NCBI RefSeq assembly: GCF_013423785.1
Contig: NZ_CP058952.1
Coordinates: forward strand, 1,887,665-1,951,664
From: Chitinibacter fontanus
GTDB taxonomy: Bacteria; Pseudomonadota; Gammaproteobacteria; Burkholderiales; Chitinibacteraceae
Direction of reading: 5' to 3'
DNA length: 64,000 nucleotides
Within the stretch, counting starts at the first letter, position 1, and the number at the start of each line of letters is the position of its first letter. Below are positions 34,669-42,817 of the stretch, in pieces. Position numbers and translations under genes: made by a program. Below the pieces are notes generated by a model, which worked only from the letters and a program-made list of their open reading frames with translations, searched no databases and was not told the DNA's origin.

Positions 34669-35535
34669 ATGATCCGCACTACTTTACTCGCCGCTACATT
34701 ATCAATTGCGTTTGGCGCAGCCCAAGCCGAAACCGCACCGCTACAAGTTAAAGTGTATAACGCTGATGGTGCTAGTTTTCACGTGAACTCAACGCTGGTT
34801 TACGGCGACAAAGAAGCGCTGGTGATTGACGCTGGCTTTACCCGTGCTGATGCGCTGCGCATTGCAGCGAATGTGCTCGATAGCGGCAAGGAACTGAAAA
34901 CGATTTTCGTTAGCCAAGCCGACCCCGATTACTATTTCGGCGTGGAAACGCTGAAAGAGTTTTTCCCGAACGCGCAAGTGCTGGCAACACCAGCCGTGTT
35001 GGAAAAAATCAAAGCTAAAGTCGATGCAAAGGTAGCATTCTGGGGCCCGAAAATGGACGCCAATGCACCGAAAAAGCCAGTACTGCCAGTGGCTTTGAAC
35101 GGCAATACCTTGAGCGTGGATGGGCAAAAAGTTGAAATCCGTGGCACCAGCGGCATCTTGGCGCATCGCCCGTATGTGTGGATTCCATCGATCAAAACCA
35201 TTACCGGCAATGTCGGCGTACTGAATGGCCTGCACGTTTGGACTGCTGATACGCAAAGCATCGCCGAGCGCAAAGCGTGGATCGTGCAGCTCGATGAAAT
35301 GGCAGCGCTCAAACCCGCTGTCGTTGTGCCGGGCCATATGCAAGCAGGCGCGAAGATGGACATCAGCGCGATTGATTACACCAAGGCTTATTTGCAGACG
35401 TTTGAGCAAAACTTGGGCAGGGCGAAAACGGGTGCTGAGCTGATCGACAGTATGAAAGCGGCTTATCCAAATGCCGGTTTGGGCATTGCGCTCGATATCG
35501 GTGCCAAAGTGAATAAAGGTGAAATGAAATGGTAA
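34669..35535 (+). CDS. secreted MBL-fold protein lacking the canonical His motif
   Basis: A 288-residue protein with a signal peptide (MIRTTLLAATLSIAFGAAQA). The MBL fold is recognisable by N-S-T-L-V-Y-G-D-K-E-A-L-V-I-D-A-G-F and a late V-V-V-P-G-H. The metal motif His-x-His-x-Asp-His is replaced by Q-A-D-P-D-Y, so two or three metal ligands are missing. The mature protein is expected to be periplasmic. It overlaps the DsbA-like gene by 7 bases and is divergent from a LysR regulator. Confidence 0.8.
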   Translation: MIRTTLLAATLSIAFGAAQAETAPLQVKVYNADGASFHVNSTLVYGDKEALVIDAGFTRADALRIAANVLDSGKELKTIFVSQADPDYYFGVETLKEFFPNAQVLATPAVLEKIKAKVDAKVAFWGPKMDANAPKKPVLPVALNGNTLSVDGQKVEIRGTSGILAHRPYVWIPSIKTITGNVGVLNGLHVWTADTQSIAERKAWIVQLDEMAALKPAVVVPGHMQAGAKMDISAIDYTKAYLQTFEQNLGRAKTGAELIDSMKAAYPNAGLGIALDIGAKVNKGEMKW

Positions 35536-36233
35536 ACACCAGCAATCAAAGCAAGCTGCACTATGTGTTCGACCCGCTGTGTGGCTGGTGCTACGCTGCC
35601 GCACCGCTGATCCACGCCGCGGCGCAACTGCAAGGTCTGGCAGTGGTGTTGCATCCGGGTGGCATGATGAGCGGCGCCAATCGTCAAACGGTGAGCCCAG
35701 CGCTGCGCAACTATGTGATGCCGCATGATCAACGGATTGCCGAGCTAACGGGTCAGCCGTTTGGTGATGCCTACTTTAATGGCTTGTTGCTCGACACCAG
35801 CGCCGTGTTCGATTCAACCCCGCCAACGTTGGCGATCTTGGCTGCGCAAGCGTTGGGTTTTGATGGCTTGGCGATGCTGGGCAAGATTCAGTATGCGCAT
35901 TATGCGCAAGGCTTGCGGATTAGCGATGGCACAGTGTTGCTGCAATTGGCTAGCGAGCTGGGGATTGATAGTGCCAGTTTTCTGGCGCAACTCGATGTGC
36001 TGGCACAGCAGCTTGAGGCGCAATTTGCCGCCACGCGCAGCTTAATGCGCCAGCATGGCTTGCGTGGTTTTCCATCGCTATTGCTGGAACAAGCGGGCCA
36101 ATTCAGTGTGCTGGATGTGTCTGGCTTTTTAGGGCAGCCAGCGCAGTTTGTGGCGAGCTTAAGTCAGGTAACGGGTTTGGCATCGACAGAGCCTGTGCTT
36201 GCGCTGTGTACGCCAGATGGTTGTTCAATTTAA
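35529..36233 (+). CDS. DsbA-family thioredoxin-like protein
   Basis: A 234-residue protein without a signal peptide. F-D-P-L-C-G-W-C-Y at residues about 15-23 is a C-x-x-C pair, and the long helical insert and R-G-F-P-S-L-L-L segment (cis-Pro loop) fit the cytoplasmic FrnE/DsbA-like group, which includes isomerase-type proteins. It overlaps the MBL gene by 7 bases. Substrate unknown. The unit ends in a strong terminator. Confidence 0.84.
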   Translation: MVNTSNQSKLHYVFDPLCGWCYAAAPLIHAAAQLQGLAVVLHPGGMMSGANRQTVSPALRNYVMPHDQRIAELTGQPFGDAYFNGLLLDTSAVFDSTPPTLAILAAQALGFDGLAMLGKIQYAHYAQGLRISDGTVLLQLASELGIDSASFLAQLDVLAQQLEAQFAATRSLMRQHGLRGFPSLLLEQAGQFSVLDVSGFLGQPAQFVASLSQVTGLASTEPVLALCTPDGCSI

Positions 36234-36257
36234 TTGCTAAACGCGAGATAGCCAGTC

Positions 36258-36286
36258 AAAAACCCTAGTCAAGGACTAGGGTTTTT
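36258..36286 (+). terminator. terminator after the DsbA-like gene
   Basis: A perfect 13-base stem (AAAAACCCTAGTC) with a 3-base loop is followed by a T-rich run. It also works on the other strand. Confidence 0.9.
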
Positions 36287-36364
36287 ATATGTATACGGCT
36301 GGAGGCTTTGATGTATTTTGTCTTTATGGTTATACCCTACGTGGTATTGCTTGAGTCAAGTAGG

Positions 36365-36398
36365 TTGTCATTTATTTGACATGGTGGAGGACTAAGAT
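36365..36398 (+). promoter_or_regulatory. Pho-box-like promoter of the phosphoesterase gene
   Basis: TTGTCAT (36365) and TTGACAT (36376) are spaced by 4 bases, as in the CTGTCAT-N4-CTGTCAT Pho box. TAAGAT at 36393 starts 10 bases after the box, the spacing of a PhoB-dependent -10 element. The start codon is at 36424. Confidence 0.6.
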
Positions 36399-36423
36399 CG
36401 CCGCACAACAACAGGGGTGATGT

Positions 36424-37512
36424 ATGCGTCTTCAATCAATTGTGAGTGTCTGCACGACACTGAGTTTATTTATAGCCGTCAATGGCTATGCGGCGGAAAA
36501 AGATCCAGTCGTGGCGACATTTGCAACGGTTGGGGATTCGCGTGAAGAGCCGTCGGATAAGCTCAACGCGCAGGATAAAATCTGGCTGCAAAATACCAAA
36601 GCATGGTCACGTATCATGCGCGAAATCCAAACCCAAAAGCCGCATGCGCTGTTTTTTAATGGCGATATGATCATGGGTTACACCACGGATAAAAATGCGC
36701 TGAACCGCCAATACGCATATTGGCGCGGGATGGTGACCACATTGCAAGAAAATGGTACCTACGTGCTGCCAGTGCCGGGCAACCATGAAGTGCAAGAAAA
36801 ATTCAAAGATAACGGCAAAACTAAAAAGATCGCGCGCCAAAGCAATGAAGACAGTTGGCGTGAAAATATGGGCGATTTAATCGTTGATGCAGGCCGCTGG
36901 AAAGCGACGGTAGGCAGTGATTTACAAGCATTTGATGTGAAAAACGTGCCGCAAATTGGTAGCGCAGACAATATCAGCACCGATCAAAGCCAGTTATCGT
37001 ATTCCTTTGATTTTGCAGGCCAGCACTTTGCCGTGATTAATACTGACCCAGTGGGCAATGATGGCCATGCTCCAGCTGCATGGCTCGCTGCGGATTTTGC
37101 GCAAGCGAAGGCGCGCGGCGCGAAACGATTCTTCGTTTTTGGCCATAAACCGGCCTACACCTATTTCTATAAGCCTGGGATTGATCTGGAAGGGATGGAT
37201 AAATTTCCAGAAAATCAGCAGGCATTCTGGCAAACCATTGAGCAGTATGGCGCGACTTACTTCTGCGGGCACGAGCATATCTACAATGTGATGCAGCCGA
37301 CGCTGGCGAGCGGTGGCAAGGCGTATCAGGTGATGGTGGGCTCGGGTGGTTCGCCATTTAGTGCTGAACCCGCGGATAGCCAAAATCCTAACGATCGCAT
37401 GTATGCATGGGCGGTCGTGAAAGTGCATGCCAGTGGCAAGGTGGTGATTGAGGCGCATGGCTTTGACGAGCGCTATGGCCCAACACGGTTACTGAAGCGC
37501 GTTACTCTGTAA
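36424..37512 (+). CDS. secreted metallophosphoesterase
   Basis: A 362-residue protein with a signal peptide (MRLQSIVSVCTTLSLFIAVNGYA). The calcineurin-type motifs appear in order: G-D-S-R near residue 38, F-N-G-D-M near 80, G-N-H-E near 120, G-H-K-P-A-Y near 240 and G-H-E-H-I-Y near 280. The protein should bind two metals and split phosphate esters in the periplasm or medium. Substrate unknown. A Pho-box-like promoter lies upstream, suggesting induction by phosphate limitation. Confidence 0.86.
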   Translation: MRLQSIVSVCTTLSLFIAVNGYAAEKDPVVATFATVGDSREEPSDKLNAQDKIWLQNTKAWSRIMREIQTQKPHALFFNGDMIMGYTTDKNALNRQYAYWRGMVTTLQENGTYVLPVPGNHEVQEKFKDNGKTKKIARQSNEDSWRENMGDLIVDAGRWKATVGSDLQAFDVKNVPQIGSADNISTDQSQLSYSFDFAGQHFAVINTDPVGNDGHAPAAWLAADFAQAKARGAKRFFVFGHKPAYTYFYKPGIDLEGMDKFPENQQAFWQTIEQYGATYFCGHEHIYNVMQPTLASGGKAYQVMVGSGGSPFSAEPADSQNPNDRMYAWAVVKVHASGKVVIEAHGFDERYGPTRLLKRVTL

Positions 37513-37537
37513 CGGTGGAACCAATTTCAGCCAAATA

Positions 37538-37683
37538 AAACCTGCGCCAGCAGGTTTCAGATTGATAACAAACCCCGCTCGCTCAGCGAGGCTCCCCTCA
37601 AGGAGGGGACGGGAGGGGTGGGAGTAAAACATCAAGGCTGCAGATTTAAGGCCTTATTTCTAAGCTCGGCTTGGCCGAGACTT
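37538..37683. repeat. cluster of four short hairpins
   Basis: The 313-base stretch 37513-37825 has no gene. It holds AAACCTGC/GCAGGTTT (37538-37557), CTCGCT/AGCGAG (37578-37590), CCCCTC/GAGGGG (37594-37608) and CTCGGC/GCCGAG (37665-37679). The first stem is repeated in the terminator at 37718, so the middle may have been inserted or expanded. Confidence 0.6.
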
Positions 37684-37717
37684 GAAAAGAGTGATTTTCC
37701 ACTTTGTCAGTAGCCTG

Positions 37718-37740
37718 AAACCTGCGTAAGCAGGTTTTTT
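37718..37740 (+). terminator. terminator-like hairpin before the HDOD gene
   Basis: AAACCTGC and GCAGGTTT pair around GTAA, followed by six T. The stem is identical to the one at 37538-37557, 180 bases upstream. Confidence 0.65.
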
Positions 37741-37825
37741 ATTTGGTGCAAGCGTGTTAGGCGCACTAAGCTAAAGCATCTTTGCTGTTGTGAACTATCA
37801 ATCGCATTTGCTCTGGAGTGCCCCT

Positions 37826-38695
37826 ATGTCCACTACCCTGACCGCTGCTCAATTCGACCTTTCGCAGCAGGATGTTGAAAAAGTTTTCAGCTCGATCTCG
37901 ATTCCAACCTGCCCAGCTGTCGTTAGCGAGGTGATGGCGGAGATGGAAAAAGAAGACCCGGATATCCGGCGGGTGGCCGAGTCGATTGCGGCCGATCCGG
38001 GGATGGTGGCGGTCACTTTGAAATTAGCCAATTCGCCGCTGTTTCGTGCGGGTGGGCAAACCAGCAGTATTCAGCATGCTTTAGAGCGCTTGGGTACCCG
38101 TAATATCAATTGCGTGGTGATTGCCTCGGCGCTGCGATCAGCGATGGAAGGCGTGGCGAGTAAATATTTGGCGCATTTCTGGTCGCGGGCATCGTCGCTG
38201 GCGATGGCGGCTGGTTTAATTGCCCGTCGGCAATTTGGTGTGGCGCCAGATGCCGCGTACACCTATGCCTTGTTCCATAATGCCGGTCAGCCCTTGATGA
38301 TGCAGCGCTACCCAGAATATGAAAAGGTGTTGGCGCAATGCCGACGCGATAAATTAATGGTGCATCAGGTGGAAGGGCAATATTTTCCCTGTACTCACCC
38401 AGTGATTGGCGCCTTGCTGGTGCGTAATTGGGGCTTGCCCAGCCTGGTGGGGCAGGCGATTCGCTTTCATCATGAACCCGATTTATATGATTTACCCGAT
38501 AAAACCCTACCCGGTGGTGCGGTATCGCTGATCGCCGTAACGCATATTGCCGAATATTTATCCCTCGAGATGGATCAAGAGCCTGATCTTGAGGTGGGCG
38601 ACGCGCATTTCACGCGCGCGCTGGCTTATTTTGGGATTGATAGCGATGAATTGGATGCGCTGCGCGAAATTATCCTCACCGCCCGTGGTAGTTAG
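37826..38695 (+). CDS. HDOD domain protein
   Basis: About 289 residues. The HDOD domain begins near residue 20 (I-P-T-C-P-A-V-V-S-E-V-M) and includes I-A-A-D-P-G-M-V-A-V-T-L-K-L-A-N-S-P-L-F and A-L-F-H-N-A-G-Q, where a normal HD phosphohydrolase would have H-D. HDOD proteins signal in motility, biofilm and cyclic-nucleotide pathways without a fixed catalytic role. TCTGGAG lies upstream of the ATG at 37826. It is a single gene ending in a terminator. Confidence 0.85.
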   Translation: MSTTLTAAQFDLSQQDVEKVFSSISIPTCPAVVSEVMAEMEKEDPDIRRVAESIAADPGMVAVTLKLANSPLFRAGGQTSSIQHALERLGTRNINCVVIASALRSAMEGVASKYLAHFWSRASSLAMAAGLIARRQFGVAPDAAYTYALFHNAGQPLMMQRYPEYEKVLAQCRRDKLMVHQVEGQYFPCTHPVIGALLVRNWGLPSLVGQAIRFHHEPDLYDLPDKTLPGGAVSLIAVTHIAEYLSLEMDQEPDLEVGDAHFTRALAYFGIDSDELDALREIILTARGS

Positions 38696-38737
38696 TGTTG
38701 CCGCATAGCTGTAGCGAGCGGCAAGTAATTAATCTTG

Positions 38738-38763
38738 AGCCCCGTCAACGGGGCTTTGTTTTT
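38738..38763 (+). terminator. terminator after the HDOD gene
   Basis: AGCCCCG and CGGGGCT pair around TCAA, followed by a T-rich tail (TTGTTTTT). Confidence 0.85.
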
Positions 38764-38863
38764 GCGCACATGCGAAAAATATTTTTCTAAACTTAAGTTT
38801 CGCTTCATACAAGATTGTTTTAATACGCTGGCAGTATCACTTAAACCACTCAGGAGCTTGATG

Positions 38864-39130
38864 ATGAAACTAATGACTTTGACCGCTGTAGCCGCTTTGA
38901 CTTTGTCTTCATTGACCTTTGCAAGCGCCAACTGTACCAAACACCCGAAAGCTGAATGGATGAAAGAAGCCGATGCCAAGGCCAAAATCGAAGGCATGGG
39001 CTACAAGATTAAAAAATTTAAAGTTTCTGGCGAATGCTATGAAATTTATGGCCACAACAAAGAAGGCAAAAAAGCCGAGGTCTATTTCGATAGCAAAACT
39101 CTGGATATCGTAAAAGCTGAAATCGATTAA
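38864..39130 (+). CDS. secreted PepSY-domain protein
   Basis: About 88 residues with a signal peptide (MKLMTLTAVAALTLSSLTFASA) and one PepSY domain (W-M-K-E-A-D-A-K-A-K-I-E-G-M-G-Y-K-I and E-V-Y-F-D-S-K-T-L-D-I-V). Small PepSY proteins are found beside cytochrome b and QseBC-like genes; here they follow directly. AGGAG is 7 bases before the ATG at 38864 and 4 bases before the alternative ATG at 38861. The role may be envelope redox or metal sensing. Confidence 0.85.
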   Translation: MKLMTLTAVAALTLSSLTFASANCTKHPKAEWMKEADAKAKIEGMGYKIKKFKVSGECYEIYGHNKEGKKAEVYFDSKTLDIVKAEID

Positions 39131-39131
39131 T

Positions 39132-39180
39132 AGGTATATGTCTGTAGGTATTGCTTGGCAATGCCTACGTTCATATACCT
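39132..39180. repeat. dispersed GGTAT hairpin element, copy c
   Basis: AGGTATATG pairs with CATATACCT at the ends. GTAGGTATTGC pairs with GCAATGCCTAC inside with one mismatch. It lies between the PepSY and cytochrome b genes and could affect their relative expression. Confidence 0.6.
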
Positions 39181-39201
39181 GTTGTAATGGTGGGTGAAGA
39201 T

Positions 39202-39759
39202 ATGGATAAGATTAAAGTTTGGGACCCGGTGGTACGCGTGCTGCACTGGAGTTTGGCGGCGGCAGTGCTGATTAATTTTTTGAACGAAGGTGGTGACACC
39301 TGGCATCGTTGGGAAGGCTATGCCGCGCTGGGTTTGGTGCTCACACGGATTATCTGGGGCTTTATCGGTAGCAAACATGCTCGGTTTAGCGACTGGTTTC
39401 CGACTCCTAGCCGCTTAATTCCTTACCTGCAAGGAATGCGTAAAGGTCAGCACCCGCGTTATTTAGGGCATAACCCGGCAGGGGCGGTGATGATGCTGTT
39501 TTTGCTGACGATGGTGCTGGGCATGGGGCTGACTGGTTACCTGATGGGCACTGATGCCTTCTGGGGTGAGGAATGGCTGGAAGAGTTGCACGAAATCATG
39601 GCGTATACCTTGCTAACCGGCGTAGGCTTGCATGTGCTGGCCGCGATTATCGAAAGCCATCGACATAAAGAAAACCTGCCTGCTGCCATGGTGCATGGCT
39701 ATAAACGGGTGGCAGCACCAAATACAGAAACGAGCGTGGCGGCGGAGCCGCAGAACTAA
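39202..39759 (+). CDS. cytochrome b561-like membrane protein
   Basis: About 185 residues with four helices. D-P-V-V-R-V-L-H-W-S-L is the start of a bacterial b-type cytochrome, and its histidine is a heme ligand. Later histidines (L-H-E-I-M, G-L-H-V-L) supply the others. Such proteins pass electrons between quinols and a periplasmic partner. It is adjacent to the PepSY gene, and its stop overlaps the regulator ATG (TAATG). Confidence 0.85.
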   Translation: MDKIKVWDPVVRVLHWSLAAAVLINFLNEGGDTWHRWEGYAALGLVLTRIIWGFIGSKHARFSDWFPTPSRLIPYLQGMRKGQHPRYLGHNPAGAVMMLFLLTMVLGMGLTGYLMGTDAFWGEEWLEELHEIMAYTLLTGVGLHVLAAIIESHRHKENLPAAMVHGYKRVAAPNTETSVAAEPQN

Positions 39760-40436
39760 TGCGTTTATTGCTGGTAGAAGATGATGTATTGCTCGGCGAG
39801 GGCGTGCAAGATGGCTTGCTCGATGCGGGCTTTGCCGTTGATTGGTTACAAGACGGTGAAGCGGCCCGCACCGCCTTATCCACTCGGGATGAGTTTGATG
39901 CCGTTGTGCTCGACATTGCCTTACCCCGTTTAAATGGCTTGCAGTTGCTGGAATGGTTGCGCAGCCAAACCGGTGCTCACCTGCAGGATTTACCCGTATT
40001 ACTCCTCACCGCCCGCGATGGTATTGATGACCGGATTGTTGGTCTCAATGCTGGTGCAGATGATTATTTGGTTAAGCCGTTTGCGTTGGGTGAGCTGGTG
40101 GCGCGCATTCATGCCTTGCTGCGCCGCGCCCAAGGGCGCAGCGGCAACGATTTATGTTGGCGTAATTTGCGCTTAGACCCCGCAAAACAAAGTGCCACGC
40201 TGCACGGCGAGCCGTTGCCACTGACTGCCATGGAATTTCGCCTGCTGCATGTGTTATTGGCCAATGCACCCAATTATCTGTCGCGCACGCAGCTGGATGA
40301 CAAAATGTATGGCTGGGGTGGGGATGTCGAGAGTAATACACTGGACGTCCATCTTTCTCATTTGCGCAAAAAACTGGGCAGTGACGCGATTTTAAATATG
40401 CGTGGTTTGGGCTGGCGAATGGGGGATCCGCAATGA
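39759..40436 (+). CDS. OmpR-family response regulator (QseB/PmrA-like)
   Basis: A 225-residue regulator. The receiver has L-L-V-E-D-D, the phospho-Asp in V-V-L-D-I-A-L-P, and V-K-P-F-A-L-G-E-L. The effector domain ends R-G-L-G-W-R. R-L-L-L-V-E-D-D plus L-G-E-G-V-Q-D-G-L is close to QseB/PmrA proteins. It overlaps the sensor kinase gene by 4 bases and follows the cytochrome gene directly. It likely controls the PepSY-cytochrome-CDF set. Confidence 0.88.
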   Translation: MRLLLVEDDVLLGEGVQDGLLDAGFAVDWLQDGEAARTALSTRDEFDAVVLDIALPRLNGLQLLEWLRSQTGAHLQDLPVLLLTARDGIDDRIVGLNAGADDYLVKPFALGELVARIHALLRRAQGRSGNDLCWRNLRLDPAKQSATLHGEPLPLTAMEFRLLHVLLANAPNYLSRTQLDDKMYGWGGDVESNTLDVHLSHLRKKLGSDAILNMRGLGWRMGDPQ

Positions 40437-41746
40437 TGGTGCGCCGCTGGACGCACTGGCTGAGTCATTCACTACTCTCGCGATTGACGGTCTTGATTTT
40501 GCTGGCCACCTTGCTGGCTTGGGCGGTATTTAGTGCGGTACTGCTGTACGAAGCGCGCAAGGAAACCACCGAACTGCTGGATAAGCAGCTTGCCGCCTAT
40601 ACCCAAATGCTGTGGCAAAATTTGGGCGATGAAGATGATCTCAATACCCTGCCTGCGCAGAGTAATCACCATCATGTGCGTTTGGCTTTTACGCTGTATC
40701 ACAGCGATGGCTCCGTGCAGGCGAGTAATATCCAACCCACATTCCCACGGCAAGCCCCGCAAAGTGCGGGTTTACTCAATTTACGATTAGCAGGGCAAGA
40801 CTGGCGCATCTGCGTGCGGCAGGATCAGAATCGCCAATTAATTGTGGGTGAGCCCTTGTATCACCATCGCAAGATCGCCAATGAGATGGCAGAACATTTA
40901 GGCGAAACGGCGTTGCTGGCTCTGGTAATTTTACTGCCGCTATTATTGCTGGCGATCCGTCGTGGCTTGCAGCCATTGCGCAGTGTAGATGCCGAGTTGG
41001 CGCAACGCGCCCCAGATAATTTAAGCCCGCTCGATTTGCAGGTCCCCAGCGAAATTGTGCCGCTGCATGATCGCCTAAATGCGCTGTTTGCCCAAGTGAG
41101 TGATACCTTGGCGCGCGAACGACGCTTTACCGCGGATGCGGCGCATGAATTGCGCACTCCGCTGGCTGGGCTGCGGGTACAAATTGAATTGGCACAAAGT
41201 AGTCCGCGTCCCGAAACGCGTGTTAAAGCGCTGGGGCGCGCCTTGGAAGGCATTGATCGTACCACCCGCCTAGTGGCACAACTATTGGAAATGTCACGGC
41301 TGGAATATGGTGAAAGCCCGCATTTTAGCCCCGTCAATTTAGGTGAATTGGCGCAGCAAGCCTTACGGGACGCAGGGTTGCCGAGCGATGATGCTCATTT
41401 GCAGCTGAATGCCCCCGCTACGATTGCTGGACATGCCTTATTGCTCAACTTATTGCTGCGCAATTTACTGGATAATGCCAAACGCTATGCGGGTCAGGCG
41501 GTACAGATTGTGGTGCAGCTTGATGGTGACCACCTGCGTGTGTCTGACGATGGCCCGGGGGTGGATGCAGAAACCTTGCAGCGTTTAGGCGAGCGATTTT
41601 ATCGTCCCGCAGGCCAAACCCAGCTTGGCGCTGGGCTGGGCTTGTCGATTGTGTTGCGCATCGCGCAATTGCACGGCGCCAAAGTGGTATTTTCAAATCG
41701 TACCGAGGGTGGTTTTTCGGTGGGTATCCAGTTCAAAGCTATATAA
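40433..41746 (+). CDS. sensor histidine kinase (QseC/PmrB-like)
   Basis: A 437-residue kinase. A membrane helix near residues 15-37 (L-T-V-L-I-L-L-A-T-L-L-A-W-A-V-F-S-A-V-L), a periplasmic part with H-H-H-V-R, and a second helix (L-L-A-L-V-I-L-L-P-L-L-L-L) precede the core. H-E-L-R-T-P-L-A-G-L-R carries the phospho-His, N-L-L-D-N-A the ATP site, and G-A-G-L-G-L-S-I the lid. It overlaps the regulator gene by 4 bases. The signal is unknown; a metal or redox cue would suit the neighbours. Confidence 0.88.
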   Translation: MMVRRWTHWLSHSLLSRLTVLILLATLLAWAVFSAVLLYEARKETTELLDKQLAAYTQMLWQNLGDEDDLNTLPAQSNHHHVRLAFTLYHSDGSVQASNIQPTFPRQAPQSAGLLNLRLAGQDWRICVRQDQNRQLIVGEPLYHHRKIANEMAEHLGETALLALVILLPLLLLAIRRGLQPLRSVDAELAQRAPDNLSPLDLQVPSEIVPLHDRLNALFAQVSDTLARERRFTADAAHELRTPLAGLRVQIELAQSSPRPETRVKALGRALEGIDRTTRLVAQLLEMSRLEYGESPHFSPVNLGELAQQALRDAGLPSDDAHLQLNAPATIAGHALLLNLLLRNLLDNAKRYAGQAVQIVVQLDGDHLRVSDDGPGVDAETLQRLGERFYRPAGQTQLGAGLGLSIVLRIAQLHGAKVVFSNRTEGGFSVGIQFKAI

Positions 41747-41757
41747 GGAATGAAGAA

Positions 41758-42771
41758 GTGAGCAATACACCCCATACGCATAAGCATTATCCTGATGGCG
41801 AGCAGCATGCACACCCGCATGATCGCCCAGGTGGCCACAATGCGCATCATGATCATCGTCACGACCATAGTCACCATCATCATGATCACGCCGCACCTAC
41901 GTCGCAAAAAAGGTTGCTGGTGGCGTTGATTGTGACCTTTGGTTTTGCCTTTGTTGAGTTGGCAGGGGGGTTTTGGTCTGGCTCACTGGCGCTGATTTCC
42001 GATGCTGGTCATATGATGACCGACAGTGCTGCCTTGCTATTGGCCTTAATCGCCAATGTGATCGGCCAGCGCCCAGCCAATGCCGCCAAATCGTATGGTT
42101 ATGCACGCGCTGAGTTGATTGGCGCGCTGCTTAATAGCGTCACAATGATTGCACTGGTGGTATGGATTATTGTTGAAGCTGTTCAGCGCTTACTGCATCC
42201 AGAACCGGTCAATGGGTTGGGGGTGATGGTGATTGCGGTGATTGGCTTGCTGGTCAATGTAGTATCGGCTTGGCAGCTTTCGCATGATCATGACAATCTG
42301 AATAGTCGTGCTGCATTAATTCACGTATTGGGTGATTTGCTCGGCTCGGTGGCTGCTATCGCTGCGGGCGCGGTGATTTATTACACCGGCTGGAAACCAA
42401 TTGATCCTATTTTGTCGATTGCTGTTTCGCTACTAATTCTGCGCTCGACATGGGCCTTGCTCAAAACATCGACCCATCTGCTGATGGATGGTGTGCCTGA
42501 TGGTTTGAATTTGGAAGCGGTGGCGGCCGAAATTAGCGCGACCCCCGGTATTGTTGAACTACATGATCTGCATGTCTGGAGTATTGGTGGCAAACGTACT
42601 GCATTATCTGCACATCTGATTATTGCGGATGCTAATGCTTGGCCGCGCATGATCTTGCAGCTTAACGCGATGCTGGAAGAAAAATACCACATTAACCATG
42701 TTACGCTGCAGCCAGCATGGCTTAGCGAGCATGAAGGTGAAAATGTGCCGATGATCCGGATCTCACATTAA
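41758..42771 (+). CDS. CDF-family cation efflux transporter (CzcD/ZitB-like)
   Basis: A 337-residue exporter with a GTG start 11 bases after the kinase stop. The first 45 residues contain 17 histidines (H-D-H-R-H-D-H-S-H-H-H-H-D-H), a metal-binding tail. The six-helix core includes G-S-L-A-L-I-S-D-A-G-H-M with the H-x-x-x-D-type site, L-I-H-V-L-G-D-L-L-G-S-V-A in helix V, and the cytoplasmic domain E-L-H-D-L-H-V-W. Zn, Cd or Co export is likely. It is the last gene of the PepSY-QseBC-like run. Confidence 0.9.
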   Translation: MSNTPHTHKHYPDGEQHAHPHDRPGGHNAHHDHRHDHSHHHHDHAAPTSQKRLLVALIVTFGFAFVELAGGFWSGSLALISDAGHMMTDSAALLLALIANVIGQRPANAAKSYGYARAELIGALLNSVTMIALVVWIIVEAVQRLLHPEPVNGLGVMVIAVIGLLVNVVSAWQLSHDHDNLNSRAALIHVLGDLLGSVAAIAAGAVIYYTGWKPIDPILSIAVSLLILRSTWALLKTSTHLLMDGVPDGLNLEAVAAEISATPGIVELHDLHVWSIGGKRTALSAHLIIADANAWPRMILQLNAMLEEKYHINHVTLQPAWLSEHEGENVPMIRISH

Positions 42772-42817
42772 CTGTACGCTCGTGATAGCATTTGCTTTTT
42801 TGGGACGGGGATACACC

